A DNA stretch of 64,000 bases from positions 147,182-211,181 of the forward strand of contig NZ_VFUZ01000009.1 in assembly GCF_006658505.1 (NCBI RefSeq), read 5' to 3'. Source of the stretch: Mesorhizobium sp. B2-4-15. Lineage in GTDB: Bacteria; Pseudomonadota; Alphaproteobacteria; Rhizobiales; Rhizobiaceae. The notes below the pieces were generated by a model that was given only the letters and a program-made list of their open reading frames with translations, made no database searches and was not told where the DNA came from. The number at the start of each line of letters is the position of its first letter. The first letter of the stretch is position 1. Of the stretch, positions 27,884 through 36,072 are shown one piece after another. Made by a program: the position numbers and the translations under genes.

Positions 27884-28882
27884 ATGACCAATTTGAAGAA
27901 TTTGATGCTCGGAGCCGTGGCAACCACGATGTTGCTCGTCAGCGCCGCCAAAGCCGACGACGATGTGAAGTTACGCCTCAACTGGATGTATTACGGCTCC
28001 CATGCCGGCTTCGCCCTCGGCAAGGTGAAGGGTTTCTACAAGGATGCCGGAATCAATCTCGATATCCGTTCAGGCAACGGTTCGGGCTCCGCTCATCGCC
28101 TGGTCGCAAACGGCGACAGCGATTTTTCCTATGGCTCGTGCGGATCGATGGTGAACCTCGCCTCGCAAGGTGCCGCGCTGATCTCGGTCGCGGTGATCGA
28201 TGCGATGGGATCGGATGCGATATTGGTTCGTCCCGACGCTGCCATCACCAAGATATCCGACCTCAAGGGCAAGAAGCTGCTCACCACATCCAATGCCGGC
28301 GTCAACACGTTCTTTCCGATCGTCCTGTCCACGGCCGGCCTTGCGCCTTCCGACATCACGCTCACCAACGTGCCTGATGGCGCGCTCGTATCAAGCTATC
28401 TGCAAGGTGCCGGCGACGCGGTGGGCATGCTTGGCGGCATCGACGACAAGCCGGCCGAGATCAAGAAGAACGGCGGAGCCGCGCCGGTAGTCTTTCCTTA
28501 TTCGAGCTATGGAGTGAACCAGATCGGATATTGCATCGTGGCTCGCAAGGAGATGGTGGAGAAAAACCCGGACCTCGTGAAACGGTTCGTGCAGGCGACC
28601 ATCAAGTCATACAAGGCGGCCGCGGCTAATCCTGATGCCGCGATCGCGGCAATCGGCGACATCGTCGGCGGAACGATGAACGAGGATGAGGGAAAAGCGC
28701 AGGCCCGCGCCGTGCTCGATGTGACGCTCAGCCTTCTCTATTCGGCCGCGAACAAGGACAAGACGCTCGGCCTCAACGTGCCCTCCGATTGGGAAAGCAT
28801 GGTGACCCTCATGAAGAAGTACAATGATCTCGACCCCAAGGTCGCGGCCACGCAGTTCTACACCAACGACTTCGTCAAGTAA
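27884..28882 (+). CDS. ABC importer binding protein, NMT1/SsuA/ThiY type
   Basis: A 332-residue periplasmic protein with a Sec signal peptide (MTNLKNLMLGAVATTMLLVS, cleavage after AKA near residue 24). The mature N-terminus DVKLRLNWMYYGSHAGFALGKVKGFYKDAG is the hallmark of the NMT1/nitrate-sulfonate-hydroxymethylpyrimidine binding family. Ligands in this family are small, often aromatic or anionic molecules rather than sugars. It starts a second importer inside the same operon and is followed by a strong hairpin. Confidence 0.92.
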   Translation: MTNLKNLMLGAVATTMLLVSAAKADDDVKLRLNWMYYGSHAGFALGKVKGFYKDAGINLDIRSGNGSGSAHRLVANGDSDFSYGSCGSMVNLASQGAALISVAVIDAMGSDAILVRPDAAITKISDLKGKKLLTTSNAGVNTFFPIVLSTAGLAPSDITLTNVPDGALVSSYLQGAGDAVGMLGGIDDKPAEIKKNGGAAPVVFPYSSYGVNQIGYCIVARKEMVEKNPDLVKRFVQATIKSYKAAAANPDAAIAAIGDIVGGTMNEDEGKAQARAVLDVTLSLLYSAANKDKTLGLNVPSDWESMVTLMKKYNDLDPKVAATQFYTNDFVK

Positions 28883-28887
28883 TCGGC

Positions 28888-28918
28888 GGACCGGAGTGGC
28901 TTGCCGTCACTCCGGTCC
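28888..28918 (+). other. hairpin between binding-protein and ATPase genes
   Basis: GGACCGGAGTG and CACTCCGGTCC form a perfect 11-bp stem with a 9-nt loop starting 5 nt after the binding-protein stop. No T-tract follows. It probably protects the upstream message or attenuates downstream genes. Confidence 0.65.
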
Positions 28919-28946
28919 TCGCGCCGTGCAGTAACAGATTGGACCG

Positions 28947-29714
28947 ATGAATCCGCTTATCGAACTTGAGGGCGTGCAGAAAGTGTTCGGATCAGGCCCC
29001 GGCGCCCTGCACGCGTTCGGACCGGTCGACCTAAAGGTCGAGAAGGGTGAGTTCGTCTCGCTGCTCGGGCCGTCTGGATGCGGCAAATCCACCCTCATGC
29101 TCATGATTGCCGGACTGCTCAACCCTACGAGAGGGCGCATCGCCATCGACGGGCGCACCGTCGCCGGACCGCAGACCGACATCGGCATAATGTTCCAGGA
29201 CAACACGCTGGTGCCGTGGCGCACCGTGCGAGGAAACATCGAGCTGCAGCTGGAACTGCGAGGCCTGTCGCTGGCCGACCATCGCGCCAGCGTGGACGAA
29301 TTGCTTGTTTCTGTCCACCTCCAGGATTTCCAACGACGCTACCCGCACGAGCTCTCCGGCGGGATGCAGCAGCGTGCCGCGTTCTGCCAGGCATTGGTGC
29401 ATCAGCCCGCGACCATGCTGCTCGACGAGCCGCTCGGCAAGCTCGACGCCATGACCCGGGAAGCAATCCGCACCGACCTGCAGGCGCTGTGGATGCAACG
29501 CCATCCCACAGTTGTGTTCGTCACCCACTCGATCGAGGAGGCTATCCAGCTCTCGACCCACGTCGCCATCATCACGCCGCGCCCCGGACGCATCGAACGC
29601 ATAATTTCCGTCGATCTGCCCTATCCGCGCGATTTCGAGGTCAAGAGCAGCCCGCGATTCATTGGCTACGTCCGGCAGGCACAGGAGATATTTCGCGGCT
29701 ATGGCGTCCTCTGA
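28947..29714 (+). CDS. ABC transporter ATP-binding protein, nitrate/sulfonate/taurine type
   Basis: A 255-residue ATPase of the SsuB/TauB/ThiZ group: Walker A GPSGCGKST, Q-loop FQDNTLVPWRTV (the D-N-x-L-x-PW form is typical of this group), signature LSGGMQQRAAFCQAL, Walker B MLLDEPLGKLD and His in VTHSIEEA. It overlaps the permease gene by 14 nt. Its partner binding protein is 27884. Confidence 0.94.
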   Translation: MNPLIELEGVQKVFGSGPGALHAFGPVDLKVEKGEFVSLLGPSGCGKSTLMLMIAGLLNPTRGRIAIDGRTVAGPQTDIGIMFQDNTLVPWRTVRGNIELQLELRGLSLADHRASVDELLVSVHLQDFQRRYPHELSGGMQQRAAFCQALVHQPATMLLDEPLGKLDAMTREAIRTDLQALWMQRHPTVVFVTHSIEEAIQLSTHVAIITPRPGRIERIISVDLPYPRDFEVKSSPRFIGYVRQAQEIFRGYGVL

Positions 29715-30507
29715 TCGACACCCGTCACCGGAGCGCGCCGCCCGCTGGATTGCGCGGTCCTGGATGTCCATCGCCTTCTTCGCGGCATTCTTCCTGATCT
29801 GGCAATATGCAACGGTCTGGTTCGAAATCCCCCGCTACATCCTCACGCCTCCCTCGGTCATCGTCATGAAGGGCTGGGCGGATATCGACAGGCTGCTCTA
29901 CTACACCTGGATCACCGGCGTGGAGGTGCTGCTAGGCTACGGGGTGGCGGTCATTCTGGCGCTACCGCTTGGCCTCGCCATCGCATTCTCATCTGTCCTG
30001 CGCCGCACGATCTATCCGTTTTTCGTCTGCGTCGAAATGGTGCCCAAGATCGCGTTCGCGCCGCTCTTCATCTCGTGGCTGGGTTTTGGCCTGCTGCCAA
30101 AAGTCATCATCGTCTTTCTGGTCTGTTTCTTTCCCATCGTGCTCAACGCCATTCTCGCGTTCAGTTCGCTTAGCGAGGAGCTGTCGCGCTTCAGCGTCTC
30201 GACCGGCGCGGGCGTATGGCGCACCTTCGTCAAGGTCCGGCTGCCGGCCGCGCTGCCGCAATGCTTCGTCGGCTTCAAATACGCCGCAATCAACGCGACG
30301 GTCGGCGCCGCCATCGCGGAGTTCATCGGCTCGGACCAGGGGCTCGGCTTCTACATCCAGATCGTCACCGGCAACATGCGTCCAGACCTTGCCTTCGCGG
30401 GCATCTTTTTCCTGACAGTCCTGGGCCTCGCTCTATTCGGCGTGGTGACGCTCGCCGAACGCCTTCTCATTCCCTGGCACATCTCGGTGCGGCGCCAGTC
30501 ACACTGA
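29701..30507 (+). CDS. ABC transporter permease, nitrate/sulfonate/taurine type
   Basis: A 268-residue permease with about six helices. The EAA-type loop is SRFSVSTGAGVWRTFVKVRLPAALP, and the block FVCVEMVPKIAFAPLFISWLGFG (about residues 105-127) is highly characteristic of SsuC/ThiX permeases. The ATG at 29701 lies inside the end of the ATPase gene. It completes the second importer of the operon. Confidence 0.93.
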   Translation: MASSDRHPSPERAARWIARSWMSIAFFAAFFLIWQYATVWFEIPRYILTPPSVIVMKGWADIDRLLYYTWITGVEVLLGYGVAVILALPLGLAIAFSSVLRRTIYPFFVCVEMVPKIAFAPLFISWLGFGLLPKVIIVFLVCFFPIVLNAILAFSSLSEELSRFSVSTGAGVWRTFVKVRLPAALPQCFVGFKYAAINATVGAAIAEFIGSDQGLGFYIQIVTGNMRPDLAFAGIFFLTVLGLALFGVVTLAERLLIPWHISVRRQSH

Positions 30508-30536
30508 ACTCTCAACGCATCCGACGGAGACAAGAC

Positions 30537-32042
30537 GTGACCCTGAGCAAAGACAGCGCCCATGCGATCGCTTCGAAGCTGGCCCCGAACGGTCTCGCCT
30601 TCATCGATGGCAAGTTCACCGCGGCGGCCAATGGTGCGACATTCGATACCACCAGCTCGGCCACCGGCCAGGTCATTGCAGCTGTGGCGCACTGCGGCGG
30701 CACCGATGTCGATCGCGCCGTCAGGGCTGCCCGCAGATCCTTCGACGACGGTGCCTGGTCGCGGGCGGCTCCCGAGTTTCGAAAGGAAGCGCTGTTGCGG
30801 CTCGCCGACCTCGTACGCGCCCATGCCGACGAGCTCGTCGTCCTCGAAAGCATCGATAGCGGCAAAACCGTCACCGACTGTGCCAACGAGATCGGGCGCG
30901 AGGTTCCGAACTTCTTCCAGTGGTATGGCGAACTCGCCGACAAGTCATTCGGCAAGGTCGCACCCACGGGTGAGAATGCACTGGCGCTTATCGTTAAGGA
31001 GCCTGCCGGCGTCGTCGGCCTGGTCCTGCCATGGAATTTCCCGCTGCTGATGGCGGCCTGGAAGATGGCGCCCGCGCTCGCCGCCGGCTGCTCCGTCCTG
31101 GTGAAGCCCGCCGAGCAGACGCCATTATCCGTCCTGCGCCTTGCCGAACTGGCACAGCAAGCCGGGATCCCCGATGGTGTGATCAACGTCTTGCCCGGCC
31201 TCGGCGAAACCACGGGTCAGGCGATCGGCCGTCACCCCGATATCGACATCGTCTCGTTTACCGGGTCGACCGAGGTTGGCGGCTATTTCCTGCGCTATGC
31301 CGGCGAAAGCAATCTCAAGGTGATTGGCCTGGAGATGGGCGGCAAAAGCCCGTTCATCGTACTCGATGATGCCGATCTCACTGACGACCTGATCGAGCAT
31401 GCCGCTATGTCAGCGTTCTGGAATGGCGGACAGAACTGTTCCGCGAACATGCGGCAGCTCATCGACCGCAGCTTGGCCGAGGAGTTCGCGCACCGCGTCA
31501 CCCTCCGCGCCAAGGCATTCCGTGTCGGCGATCCACTCGATCCCGCCACCAACATCGGCGCCATGGTCACCGCCGAACACCAGACGCGTGTGATGGGCTA
31601 CATTGAGCGCGGATCGGCCGAAGGCGCCCGCTTGCTGACCGGCGGCGGCAAGACAGGGCCAGGCTGCTTCATCGAGCCCGCTGTGTTTGCCGACATGACG
31701 CCCACGATGAGCATTGCCCGCGAGGAGATCTTTGGCCCTGTCCTGGGCATCCTACCCGTGGCCGGAATGGAGATGGCGCTACGGATCGCGCGCGACACCG
31801 ACTACGGCTTGCACGCGACCGTGTTCACCAAGGACATCGACCGCGCCATCCATATGGCGCGGCGGTTGCCTTGCGGGACGGTCTCGGTCAACGGCTTTTC
31901 TGAAGGCGACGTCAAGACACCCTTCGGCGGCTACAAGCGTTCCGGCTCGCTGGCGCGCGACAATGGCACCGAGGCCATGGACCAGTATCTGCAGACAAAG
32001 ACGATCTGGATCAGCACCAAGATTCCAGCGGCATCCCGATGA
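30537..32042 (+). CDS. NAD(P)-dependent aldehyde dehydrogenase (second copy)
   Basis: A 501-residue aldehyde dehydrogenase starting at GTG with ACGGAGA upstream. Landmarks are LPWNFPLLMAAWK, VKPAEQTPL, FTGSTEVG, the base Glu in LEMGGKSP, the nucleophile Cys in NGGQNCSANMR and EEIFGPVLG. It differs clearly from the copy at 21767, which suggests two separate aldehyde oxidations or two substrates. It follows the second importer by 29 nt and overlaps the hydroxyacid dehydrogenase start. Confidence 0.92.
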   Translation: MTLSKDSAHAIASKLAPNGLAFIDGKFTAAANGATFDTTSSATGQVIAAVAHCGGTDVDRAVRAARRSFDDGAWSRAAPEFRKEALLRLADLVRAHADELVVLESIDSGKTVTDCANEIGREVPNFFQWYGELADKSFGKVAPTGENALALIVKEPAGVVGLVLPWNFPLLMAAWKMAPALAAGCSVLVKPAEQTPLSVLRLAELAQQAGIPDGVINVLPGLGETTGQAIGRHPDIDIVSFTGSTEVGGYFLRYAGESNLKVIGLEMGGKSPFIVLDDADLTDDLIEHAAMSAFWNGGQNCSANMRQLIDRSLAEEFAHRVTLRAKAFRVGDPLDPATNIGAMVTAEHQTRVMGYIERGSAEGARLLTGGGKTGPGCFIEPAVFADMTPTMSIAREEIFGPVLGILPVAGMEMALRIARDTDYGLHATVFTKDIDRAIHMARRLPCGTVSVNGFSEGDVKTPFGGYKRSGSLARDNGTEAMDQYLQTKTIWISTKIPAASR

Positions 32043-32950
32043 TGGAGATCGGCGTCTGCGGTGTATTTTCGGACGATCAGGTGGCGAGGCTGAGGCAAGG
32101 CGCCGCTGATCTTCCCGTCAGGCTGGTGGCGGCGCATGAGCCATGCGATTGCGCCATCGTGTTTGGCAATCCGGAACCGGAAATGGTCGCGGGCAATACG
32201 AAACTGCGTTGGATGCAGCTCGAATCGGTGGGTTTCGGCGAGTATGCCGGGCTCGACCTCGCGCGCAGCCATGGTGATATTGTGGTCACGAACCTTGCCG
32301 GCTTCTTCGCCGATCCGGTCGCCGAATCCGCGCTTGCAGGGATACTCGCACTCTACCGAGGCATTGACCGGCTTGTCGGGCTTCAGGCGCAGAAGCGTTG
32401 GGTCGGCGACCCGATCCGGACCGGGCTCAGGGTCCTGCGTGGAGCGCGCGTCGTGCTGTTCGGCTACGGCGCGATTAACCAGCGGCTGGCGGACCTGCTG
32501 GCACCCTTTGGGTGCGCTATCACGCCGATCACGCGCGCCGGCGGGCTGGAAGCGCTCGACAGCGCAATTGCCGACGCTGATCTTGTCGTCTGCACTGCGC
32601 CTTCCACCCCTGCCACCGCGGGGCTGTTCGGTGTCGCCCGTCTTGCAATGATGCGCCGGGGCACGGTCTTCTGCAATTTCGGGCGCGGGTCGATCCTGGA
32701 TGAGGATGCACTTGCCGACGCGTTGGAGACAGGCCGGCTGGGAGGCGCGGTGATCGATGTCACTCGCGATGAGCCTTTGCCCGCGCAACACAGATTCTGG
32801 ACCTGCCCGAACATCATCCTCACGCAGCATTCCGGCGGTGGCACCATGGACGAGCTTGACCGCAAGATCGATGTCTTCCTGGCGAACCTCGGGCGGTTTC
32901 GTGCCGGTGCGCCGCTCGAAGGCATCGTCAATTTCTCAAGAGGATACTGA
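32039..32950 (+). CDS. D-isomer-specific 2-hydroxyacid dehydrogenase
   Basis: A 303-residue NAD(P)-dependent dehydrogenase. The nucleotide-binding motif is VVLFGYGAINQRLADLLAPFG (Rossmann G-x-G-x2, near residue 140). The substrate Arg lies in NFGRGSILDE, the acidic residue in DVTRDEPLP and the catalytic His in LTQHSGGG. It interconverts a 2-keto acid and a D-2-hydroxy acid, or reduces glyoxylate/hydroxypyruvate-like products. Starts and stops overlap both neighbours (ATGA and TGATG). Confidence 0.88.
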   Translation: MMEIGVCGVFSDDQVARLRQGAADLPVRLVAAHEPCDCAIVFGNPEPEMVAGNTKLRWMQLESVGFGEYAGLDLARSHGDIVVTNLAGFFADPVAESALAGILALYRGIDRLVGLQAQKRWVGDPIRTGLRVLRGARVVLFGYGAINQRLADLLAPFGCAITPITRAGGLEALDSAIADADLVVCTAPSTPATAGLFGVARLAMMRRGTVFCNFGRGSILDEDALADALETGRLGGAVIDVTRDEPLPAQHRFWTCPNIILTQHSGGGTMDELDRKIDVFLANLGRFRAGAPLEGIVNFSRGY

Positions 32951-34149
32951 TGGCCAAGATCACCAATATTCGCTGCGTCCTGCTGTCGTCGCCCTACGCC
33001 GACGCCGACGATCCGGAAATAAAGGAATGCTTTGCCAACGGTCCCAAGCGCACCATCGGCATGGTCGAGGTCACGCTGGACAACGGCGTGACCGGGCTTG
33101 GCGAAGGTTATCTCGCGGTCTTCGCGCCATTGGTGTTCCAATCGATCGTCGACCTTTGCCGTCCGCAGGTGCTGGGGCGCGATGGCTTCGACATTGACCG
33201 TCGGGTCAAGGACCTTCGCAGTCTGTGCGACTACTGGTCTCTTCAAGGGGCGGCCCGCCACGTCATCGCGGCATTCGAGATCGCGTTGCAGGATGCCAAG
33301 GCCAAGAGCCTGGGCATTCCGGTCTACACACTCCTGGGCGGCGCGCGGGCCTCGTCCATTCAGATTTACGGCTCGGGCGGTTGTTGCGACGCCAAGAGCC
33401 AATTCCTTCGCGAGATGGACATGCTGAATTCGCTCGGCATCGAGATCTACAAGATCCGCTCGGTCAAGCGTGACATCCTGCGCACTGCCTGGGTGCTTGA
33501 GGAGGCCGGACGGCGCGGCATCAAAGTGGGTGTCGACATGTGCCAGAACCTTGCCGATCCGCCGCAGGCGGTCGACGACGTGGTCGCCTTCGTCACGGCC
33601 GTTCACGCCATCACCGACCAGCGCATGGTGTTCGTCGAGGAGGCGCTCGGCCCCGATCAACCCGACGCCTTTCGCGAATTGCGCGGGCGAATTGACGTTC
33701 CGGTCTGCGGTGGCGAGATCGTCACCACGCCGAAGGAGATGATCGAGCGGATCAACGCCGACGTCTATGATTTCGTCCAGCCCGACGCATCCGTCATGGG
33801 TGGAATTTCGGCGGTAATGGAGGTGTTTGAGGCAGCCAAGGCCAAGGGCACCGGCGTTGTGGTGCACGCCTGGGGCGGGGCGGCTGCGATCATGGCGAGC
33901 TACCACGCGGCCTTCGCAGCCGGCGGTACCCTGGTCGAATACCCGATGCTCGACTTTCCGCTAGGCGCCGAGATGATCGGCGACCAGGGCCGTATAGAGA
34001 ACGGAAGGCTGATCCGCCCAACCGCGCCAGGGCTCGGCCTAACGCTCACCCCGGAGATGGAAGCGCGTTATCCGTTTGACGAGACCGCCGTCTATTCCTG
34101 TGTACTGACCGACTGGGGCCCTCCCCCGGACAGCTACTGGCAGGACTGA
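32950..34149 (+). CDS. enolase-superfamily enzyme, mandelate-racemase group (sugar-acid dehydratase type)
   Basis: A 399-residue enolase-fold protein. The N-terminal capping domain ends near residue 130. In the barrel I see YKIRSVKRD where the K-x-K motif is expected (second Lys replaced by Arg), metal ligands Asp in GVDMCQN and Glu in VEEAL and CGGE, and catalytic His in VVVHAWGG. Most relatives dehydrate aldonic or aldaric acids to 2-keto-3-deoxy acids. That product would suit the DapA-family enzyme and aldehyde dehydrogenases of this operon. It is the last gene, followed by more than 700 nt without genes. Confidence 0.88.
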   Translation: MAKITNIRCVLLSSPYADADDPEIKECFANGPKRTIGMVEVTLDNGVTGLGEGYLAVFAPLVFQSIVDLCRPQVLGRDGFDIDRRVKDLRSLCDYWSLQGAARHVIAAFEIALQDAKAKSLGIPVYTLLGGARASSIQIYGSGGCCDAKSQFLREMDMLNSLGIEIYKIRSVKRDILRTAWVLEEAGRRGIKVGVDMCQNLADPPQAVDDVVAFVTAVHAITDQRMVFVEEALGPDQPDAFRELRGRIDVPVCGGEIVTTPKEMIERINADVYDFVQPDASVMGGISAVMEVFEAAKAKGTGVVVHAWGGAAAIMASYHAAFAAGGTLVEYPMLDFPLGAEMIGDQGRIENGRLIRPTAPGLGLTLTPEMEARYPFDETAVYSCVLTDWGPPPDSYWQD

Positions 34150-34650
34150 CGGTAAATTCGGTCGCGGATGTTGGTCGAAACCGACGTTTTGCGGCAACGC
34201 GATAAGCCGCGATCAGCGCTGCCCCGATCTGAGTTACGGAACTGCGGTAGCCAATCCGCGGATAAGAGCTCGATCAACCGTCGTCTCTTGGCCTATTCGT
34301 CCCGGTGCTGCCCATCAACGGCAACAGACCTGTGGCAATGACATGGGACGAACAAGTCTGCGCATCACTTTGGATCACGGTGATAAGAGGGTCACAACAC
34401 TAGAAGATCATCGCGCGCAGTGATCCATGCCGCCGCTGCATGGCGAACCCTGGGGTCGGCCCGGTGACGGCGCTCTCCTTCATGACGGCGATCGACAAGA
34501 CTTCCCTTCCCGCGGCTTGCCTGTCGTCGCGGCCTGCTTCGGGCTTACTTTGCATCGTGGCCAGTGGGGCGCTTGGCATGCACGGGCGATTGGTCGCGGA
34601 GGACCGCTAAATCGTGAGACCCACTATCGAGCAAACTCTCTTCTATTTTC

Positions 34651-34681
34651 GGCGACGTTCAGCGAAAGCGCGAACGTCGCC
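34651..34681. repeat. perfect 10-bp inverted repeat
   Basis: GGCGACGTTC (34651-34660) pairs with GAACGTCGCC (34672-34681). The 11-nt loop can add three more pairs. No T-tract lies on either side, so this is not an obvious terminator. It immediately precedes the tRNA-like remnant. Confidence 0.6.
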
Positions 34682-34690
34682 AATCAAGAC

Positions 34691-34740
34691 AGCCTGCCCT
34701 CCGCAAAGGCAGGGCACAAGTTCGAACCTTGTGGGTGCCA
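34691..34740 (+). pseudogene. 3' half of a tRNA gene, tRNA-Arg(CCG)-like
   Basis: ACAAG-TTCGAAC-CTTGT (34716-34732) is an intact T-arm with the invariant TTCGAAC loop, followed by GGGTGCCA, a 7-nt acceptor 3' strand plus discriminator. Upstream, CTGCC-CTCCG...GGCAG resembles the anticodon arm of tRNA-Arg(CCG), but with two extra loop bases. No matching 5' acceptor (GGCACCC) or D-arm precedes it. Fragments running from the anticodon loop to the 3' end are the usual leftovers of tyrosine-integrase attachment sites. Confidence 0.55.
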
Positions 34741-34886
34741 CGTCTCATGCGATGGCCCTGCCTTCAGCGCTTAGTTACCGCAAGGGAAGAAATTCATAGT
34801 GCAGCGCACAAAAGCATTGCTATCGGTTCGAGCGGGTTTCATAAATTGAGGAGGCGTTTTGGGGCTGCCCACGGAAGGATGGAACC

Positions 34887-35348
34887 ATGTCCACGGCTGA
34901 AAAGACCCCTGATAATATCGAAGGCGCCGCGTTGCCGACCTTTGACCCGTCCAAGGCTGCGGCTGAGTTCCGCGCTGCAGCTGAAAGAGGCGTCGAACAG
35001 TCAAAAGAAGTTCTTGCCAGGTTCAAGGCGGGCTCTGAAGACGCCCAGAACGCTCTCGAGTCGAGCTTCGAAACGGCCAAAGCCGTTGGCGGCGATGTGT
35101 CGCTGAAGACAATTGCTGTTCTGCGCGCCAATACTGAAGCCGCCTTCTCGCACTTTGAAGCCCTGCTTGCCGTTAAGTCGCCGTCCGAATTCATTGACCT
35201 GCAAATCGCCTTTGTCCGCAAGCAGGTTGAAACGGCCGTCGAGCAGGCCAAGGAACTCCAAGCCGTCACGACCAAAGCCGTCGAGGACGTATCCAAGCCG
35301 GTCAAGTCCGCCTTCGAGAAGGCTTTGAAGGGGCTTAAGGCGGCCTGA
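34887..35348 (+). CDS. phasin-family protein
   Basis: A 153-residue, almost entirely helical protein rich in Ala, Glu and Lys, with no Cys. Phasin_2-type blocks include FDPSKAAAEFRAAAERGVEQSKE, ETAKAVGGDVSLKTIAVLRANTEAAFSHFEALLAVKSPSEF and a C-terminal AVEDVSKPVKSAFEKALKG. Phasins coat polyhydroxyalkanoate granules and influence their number. GGAAGGATGGAACC precedes the ATG. It is monocistronic, with a strong terminator 18 nt after the stop. Confidence 0.92.
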   Translation: MSTAEKTPDNIEGAALPTFDPSKAAAEFRAAAERGVEQSKEVLARFKAGSEDAQNALESSFETAKAVGGDVSLKTIAVLRANTEAAFSHFEALLAVKSPSEFIDLQIAFVRKQVETAVEQAKELQAVTTKAVEDVSKPVKSAFEKALKGLKAA

Positions 35349-35366
35349 CTGCCTCACGCGATGGGA

Positions 35367-35403
35367 GACGAAGACCGGCTCTTCGCGCCGGCCGGTCTTC
35401 GTC
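35367..35403 (+). terminator. Rho-independent terminator of the phasin gene
   Basis: A perfect 12-bp stem (GACGAAGACCGG with CCGGTCTTCGTC, 13-nt loop) is followed by CATTTTCCC. The stem strength and position just after the phasin stop support termination. Confidence 0.8.
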
Positions 35404-35712
35404 CATTTTCCCCCGAAGCGTGGCGAAGCAAAGGAACTCTGTCGCCTAAGCAGTGAGCTTTATCAGTTGCCGTGGTAACCCGATCGACCCTCCCAGGATC
35501 GAGAGGAAGGAAGTGGACAGCAAGGACGCGACCGTGTTGCCGACCTGACGGTGGCTTTCACCCGGCTGGGGCAGGCTCGTTTCCATCCCAACGAGCCCGC
35601 CGAGTCCAAGCGTCAGGCCGTCTATAACGCCATCAAGGCTCTTGAGGCGGCAAGAAACCGACCTCACACTGACGGTCCGGCATAATCGCGTCACGCCGTC
35701 ACAGGAACGTCC
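35404..35712. other. 309-bp region with a short unassigned frame
   Basis: A plus-strand frame (about 35476-35685) reads ADLTVAFTRLGQARFHPNEP and then AESKRQAVYNAIKALEAARN before a stop. It looks protein-like but has no clear start and no recognised family. It may be the tail of a lost gene. Confidence 0.4.
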
Positions 35713-35850
35713 TCAGGCGGCCTGCTTCTCGGCTTCGATCTTGTTTGTCGTGCCCTTGGGCATCGCCTTGGCGGCTGCGATCTCGATGAGGATCCGATCG
35801 AAGTCGATGCTCGACCGGAACAGGGGACCGAAGTCAAACGTGGTTCTCAT
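35713..35850 (-). pseudogene. Hsp20 gene reduced to its N- and C-terminal ends
   Basis: The 45-residue frame begins MRTTFDFGPLFRSSIDFDR, the typical N-terminus of rhizobial IbpA/Hsp20 proteins, and then passes straight to IEIAAAKAMPKGTTNKIEAE, which resembles their C-terminal tail. The alpha-crystallin core of about 90-100 residues is missing, with the frame kept. AAGGGAGGA precedes the ATG, so a short peptide may still be made. Chaperone activity is not expected. This reads as an internal in-frame deletion. Confidence 0.6.
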
Positions 35851-36072
35851 AGCTATATCCTCCCTTGAGCAACAATATACGAGGAACGCCAAGGAAGCGG
35901 CGCCCCTTGACCTTGCCGGTCTCTCAAGCACCGGCCTGGGGATTCCGAGCCTGGACGCCTAGGCCCGGCGGAAGCCATCGTCAAGGTCGTGAAAAGCCGC
36001 CATCCTCGCCTGCCTGCAGCAGGCACGCGATGATGATTTGCGGGCGCCCTTGGCGCGCCGCCGGGGTGATCT

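Larger units (their letters stand above)
34150..34886. other. 737-bp non-coding region with tRNA debris
   Basis: No convincing gene is present. The last 250 nt hold a long hairpin (34651-34681) and the 3' half of a tRNA-like gene (34691-34740), and then the phasin promoter region. This looks like the edge of an inserted or excised element. Confidence 0.5.

Noticed and set aside
34651..34740. A complete tRNA gene with a long variable arm
   Set aside because: The acceptor 3' strand GGGTGCC has no GGCACCC partner upstream and no D-arm is present. Only the 3' half is there.
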